From Flavobacteriales bacterium (lineage in GTDB: Bacteria; Bacteroidota; Bacteroidia; Flavobacteriales_D; Sanyastnellaceae): a DNA stretch of 33,785 nt. A program made the position numbers and the translations under genes. The DNA lies in assembly GCA_030728235.1 (NCBI GenBank), contig JANRAA010000099.1, forward strand, positions 1-33,785. Direction: 5' to 3'. This document shows, piece after piece, positions 31,044 through 33,785 of this stretch; the stretch's first letter is position 1; each line of letters begins with the position of its first letter. The notes under the pieces were generated by a model. It had not been told where the DNA came from, ran no database searches, and worked only from the letters and a program-made list of their open reading frames with translations.

Positions 31044-33248
31044 TTATCTGAAGACCACGAAACGTCGAGACGTTTTGCCTTTTTCAGTCACCAAAGTGAT
31101 GAGGTAAGTTCCGGGCTCAAGAGTACTTACATCATAGCCTATATTTTGTTGACCCTCTGCTTGAATCATTGTCCTACGATCAATCAAGCGCCCTTGAATA
31201 TCAGTAACAACCATATCTACCTGCCCACTTTCAGCAAGCACGTAGTTCACGTTTAGCAGGTTGTCGGTTGGGTTCGGGTACAAGTTCAAACTTGAAACCG
31301 GCTCTGGTGAGCTAGTGAGAATAGGTTGTACTTCAGGTTCAGTTGTTCTTGCACCATTTAAGCAGCCAGTTATAACCATGTCATCCACATACAACTGATC
31401 ATCATCTGCAGAAGCATCGGCTCTCACACGGACACGTGTATTGGTGGTGAATGGACCAGGAATTACCAAGTCAACTTGGTAGTAAGTTCCGTTGTTAAAA
31501 CTGGTACCTGCAGCGTACGTCGCCTTTGTAACATAAGTCGACCCTCCATTGGTAGATAGCTGAACCCAGAAATCTTCGCCGTTCTCAAAACTTATGGTTT
31601 TAAATTTAAAGCTAACGGTGATTTCGTCGTAGTTCGAGAGGTTTTGACTCGTGGTCGACATAACAGAGGTGGAAGTATTGTCGCGTAAACGAATTGAGAA
31701 GTTTCCGCTGTAAGCATTGGCCGCGCTGTTTACACGAGCACAGTCGGTTCCACCATCCCTCCATATACCCCAGTTGGAATCAAATGAGTTTGAGTTGATG
31801 GTTACATAAGTGCATCCACCTGTGTTGCAGGGTGCGCAGCTCGAACCGCCGCAGTCAACACCTGTTTCGTCTCCATTTTGGATGCCGTCGGTGCATGTTG
31901 GTGCAGGCGGACCACCCAAACAGAAATTTGTGCTTTGACTGGTGGTAAATGACCCTCCGCTAGCCAGTGTGCCTGAAGGGCCTGTTAAGGTGTAGCTTCC
32001 GTTACCATACGAGCAGCACATTCCGTCGCCATATGCATCTGTGATGGTAAATGTGTAGCAACCATCGGTAATGCAAAGTGGAATTACCAATGTAGAGCCA
32101 TCAGCTTGACTGCCATATGTACCGCCGCTGGCTACGGTTGCATTGGAGGCATTTCTCAATGTCCAACTGGTTTCCTCAGGGTAGTTGTCGAAAGTAATTG
32201 AAAGTGATAGTGCGTTGTCGGAGCATCCACAAGCCGGACAAGAACCACCGCAGTCGATTCCTGTTTCAGTGCCGTTTTGAATGCCGTCGTTACATGTAGG
32301 TGCTGGTCCACCGCCGCCGCAGGCAGTTGAGTTTAGCAACGACGCCCGTGCACCCCCTGGTTCAAACAACGCGCGCATTCTAGTTTTTTGTCCAGCACTA
32401 AATAGGTTCATACACGCATCATCTGTGTAATCCATGTAATTCTGAACCATATCAGTTGAACTGCAAGAAACGTGTCCAAGCGGACAACCATAGTTTGGAG
32501 CATCAGAAGTTGGTGTATCCGTTACAAAATCGTCAACGGTGCATCCACCATCTCCCCAAATGTGGCGAAGGTTCAACCAGTGACCTACTTCGTGCGTAGC
32601 CGTTCTACCAAGATTGAATGGGGCTGTTGCAGTGCCAGTAGTTCCGAAGTATTGGTAATCGATAACAACACCATCGGTTGAAGATGCCCCACCCGGAAAT
32701 TGAGCATATCCGAGTATTCCTCCGCTAATATCGCACACCCAAAGGTTCATGTATTGCGATGAAGGCCAAGCATCTTTTCCGCCAGAGGAGTTAAACTTCA
32801 CTTGGTCATTGGTTCCAAAAGCTGTTGTGCTGGTTGATGTCCGTGTTATACCCGTTGTTGGAGCCCCATTTGGGTCTACCGTTGCAAGGCAAAACGACAC
32901 TTCAGCATCTGCTGCTTGCGCCCATACATTGTCGGCATCTGAGTTCAACCTTCTGAAGTCAGCGTTCAAAACATCTATTTGCGACATGATTTGTGCTGTG
33001 CTCACGTTTTCAGCAGCGGTGTTATACACTACGTGAACAACTACAGGGATATTGATAACCCCATTCACGGCGCGTATTCCAGAGGAAACAACCTCTTCTG
33101 TATGCCTTTCAATGGCTTCCAGTTTCGTATTGCGTTTGGGGTCATTTTGAAGTTGCATTTCCAGGTAATCCATGGAACCACAATTGCGCTGTGCTTGCGA
33201 AAAAATAGACACAAGAAGTAACGCAAAGAACAGTAGACGTGTCTTCAT
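31044..33248 (-). CDS. M43 family zinc metalloprotease with T9SS type A sorting domain
   Basis: A 734-residue extracellular protease. Signal peptide 1-19 (MKTRLLFFALLLVSIFSQAQ), then a propeptide-like segment with CGSMDYLEMQLQNDP. The catalytic domain shows HEVGHWLNLRH (219-229; His219, Glu220, His223, His229) and Met-turn YMDY (271-274). This is the cytophagalysin/ulilysin group that cuts proteins outside the cell. Two copies of a Cys-rich spacer, DGIQNGTETGIDCGG (about 318-340) and DGIQNGDETGVDCGG (about 451-474), separate two beta domains. The first holds FTITDAYGDGMCC (about 400) and the second VTINSNSFDSNWGIW (about 481). The end (LNLYPNPTDNLLNVNY, LEPGTYLITLV) is a type A sorting domain. 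It is probably involved in peptide feeding. No close operon partner. Confidence 0.93.
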   Translation of the reverse strand: MKTRLLFFALLLVSIFSQAQRNCGSMDYLEMQLQNDPKRNTKLEAIERHTEEVVSSGIRAVNGVINIPVVVHVVYNTAAENVSTAQIMSQIDVLNADFRRLNSDADNVWAQAADAEVSFCLATVDPNGAPTTGITRTSTSTTAFGTNDQVKFNSSGGKDAWPSSQYMNLWVCDISGGILGYAQFPGGASSTDGVVIDYQYFGTTGTATAPFNLGRTATHEVGHWLNLRHIWGDGGCTVDDFVTDTPTSDAPNYGCPLGHVSCSSTDMVQNYMDYTDDACMNLFSAGQKTRMRALFEPGGARASLLNSTACGGGGPAPTCNDGIQNGTETGIDCGGSCPACGCSDNALSLSITFDNYPEETSWTLRNASNATVASGGTYGSQADGSTLVIPLCITDGCYTFTITDAYGDGMCCSYGNGSYTLTGPSGTLASGGSFTTSQSTNFCLGGPPAPTCTDGIQNGDETGVDCGGSSCAPCNTGGCTYVTINSNSFDSNWGIWRDGGTDCARVNSAANAYSGNFSIRLRDNTSTSVMSTTSQNLSNYDEITVSFKFKTISFENGEDFWVQLSTNGGSTYVTKATYAAGTSFNNGTYYQVDLVIPGPFTTNTRVRVRADASADDDQLYVDDMVITGCLNGARTTEPEVQPILTSSPEPVSSLNLYPNPTDNLLNVNYVLAESGQVDMVVTDIQGRLIDRRTMIQAEGQQNIGYDVSTLEPGTYLITLVTEKGKTSRRFVVFR

Positions 33249-33366
33249 ACAATAGAATATTTAGTTATAATAAAAGGTTTCATGCCGTTCGAATGTGCCC
33301 AAATGGGATTTCAAACGGCGCTTAGAAATTAGAAAATTTCAATAACCAAATAACAAAAAGGGAAAA

Positions 33367-33785
33367 TTAGTTTTCAGCCGACTTTCTCAGTGGAAGAGAG
33401 ACTCCAAAAACGTAGTTGTTTTGAAGAAAAAAGAAGTGTTGAGAGGCCTTGTCTGACGGGTCTGGAGAGGTTCTTACATCTGGCATGTTGATGAATCCGC
33501 CCTTCACTTCACTCTGAATAAAGAAGTAATCGAAGAAAGTTATGGTTATTCCGCCCATTGCCGCGGTGCCCCAACCTGCGAGATGAAACTCATCGTTCCG
33601 TTCTTTTTCCATCAGTTTCGAGTTCGTCTTCGGCAACATAATACCAGCCCCGACACCAAACACGGAAGCGATTTTGACTTTTTCCTCGAAATATGTAAAC
33701 CATGTGTCGTGACGGCGTATTTCGGCATTGATATAATTCAGGCCATCGGTGTGCTCATAAGTCAAAAACTGTGGTATGAGGGTTA
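33367..33785 (-). CDS. Outer-membrane beta-barrel protein, C-terminal part only
   Basis: A leftward reading frame open at the right window edge and ending at 33367. The visible 138 residues alternate hydrophobic and polar residues with periodic aromatics (ASVFGVGAGIMLP, GGITITFFDYFFIQSEVKGG). The last strand, FLQNNYVFGVSLPLRK, is barrel-like. A TTG at 33763-33765 is only an internal codon, and the true start lies outside the window. It resembles small Bacteroidota outer-membrane proteins of unknown role. The 118-base gap to the M43 gene holds no clear promoter or hairpin. Confidence 0.6.
   Translation of the reverse strand, partial: TLIPQFLTYEHTDGLNYINAEIRRHDTWFTYFEEKVKIASVFGVGAGIMLPKTNSKLMEKERNDEFHLAGWGTAAMGGITITFFDYFFIQSEVKGGFINMPDVRTSPDPSDKASQHFFFLQNNYVFGVSLPLRKSAEN

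Noticed and set aside
1..33785. Mobile elements, prophage, integrons, CRISPR arrays or long direct repeats anywhere in the window.
   Set aside because: No transposase, integrase, phage structural protein or regularly spaced repeat was seen; the only repeats are short or protein-domain repeats.

Overview
The window is chromosomal sequence from a Bacteroidota bacterium, most likely of class Flavobacteriia. Four independent signs support this. Three secreted proteins end in a type A and one in a type B type IX secretion (T9SS) sorting domain. Many starts are preceded by the Bacteroidota -7 box TAnnTTTG instead of a clear ribosome binding site. Core genes (octanoyltransferase, lysyl-tRNA synthetase, RNase R, MiaE, a Dna2-like helicase-nuclease) carry Bacteroidota-style features. 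No integrase, transposase, CRISPR array or phage module is visible. I read this as vertically inherited, gene-dense genome, not an island.

Layout. 1-2835: the start of a membrane-anchored serine hydrolase, a secreted TPR protein, and a coupled pair of phosphoglucose/phosphomannose isomerase and lipB. 2885-8527: a 1880-residue surface protein with about 21 PKD/Ig-like repeats and a type B sorting domain. 8728-10437: lysS. 10429-14671: a leftward cluster in the order RidA-like deaminase, DUF3108 protein, tryptophan 2,3-dioxygenase, M23 peptidase lipoprotein, small lipoprotein. 14788-16680: aminopeptidase P and convergent miaE. 16749-22176: a T9SS cargo protein, an rRNA-type methyltransferase, RNase R and a T9SS cargo protein with a thioredoxin fold. 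22239-27816: an ABC-F ATPase, a periplasmic coiled-coil protein and the Dna2-like protein. 27863-28061: two tRNA genes (CAT and CCT anticodons). 28124-33785: a small secreted protein, a helix-turn-helix regulator, a divergent CsgG-like protein with a probable beta-barrel, an M43 metalloprotease secreted by T9SS, and the 3' end of an outer-membrane protein gene.

How the parts relate. Tryptophan 2,3-dioxygenase and the RidA-like protein fit early and late steps of tryptophan catabolism by the kynurenine route. They share an apparent transcription unit with envelope proteins. The T9SS cargoes point to an active outer-membrane secretion system encoded elsewhere. RNase R, MiaE, LysRS, the ABC-F protein, the methyltransferase and the tRNAs form a translation and RNA-quality theme typical of chromosomal backbone.

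I found no convincing new defence, mobile or RNA-guided system. The best second-look items are a miaE promoter interlocked with the preceding gene's terminator, a recurring 4-nt spacing between the -7 box and the start codon that suggests leaderless mRNAs, a Dna2-like nuclease-helicase lacking the usual iron-sulfur cysteines, an HxC variant of the M23 metal motif, and a symmetric regulator-CsgG-like intergenic region with tandem 10-bp repeats.
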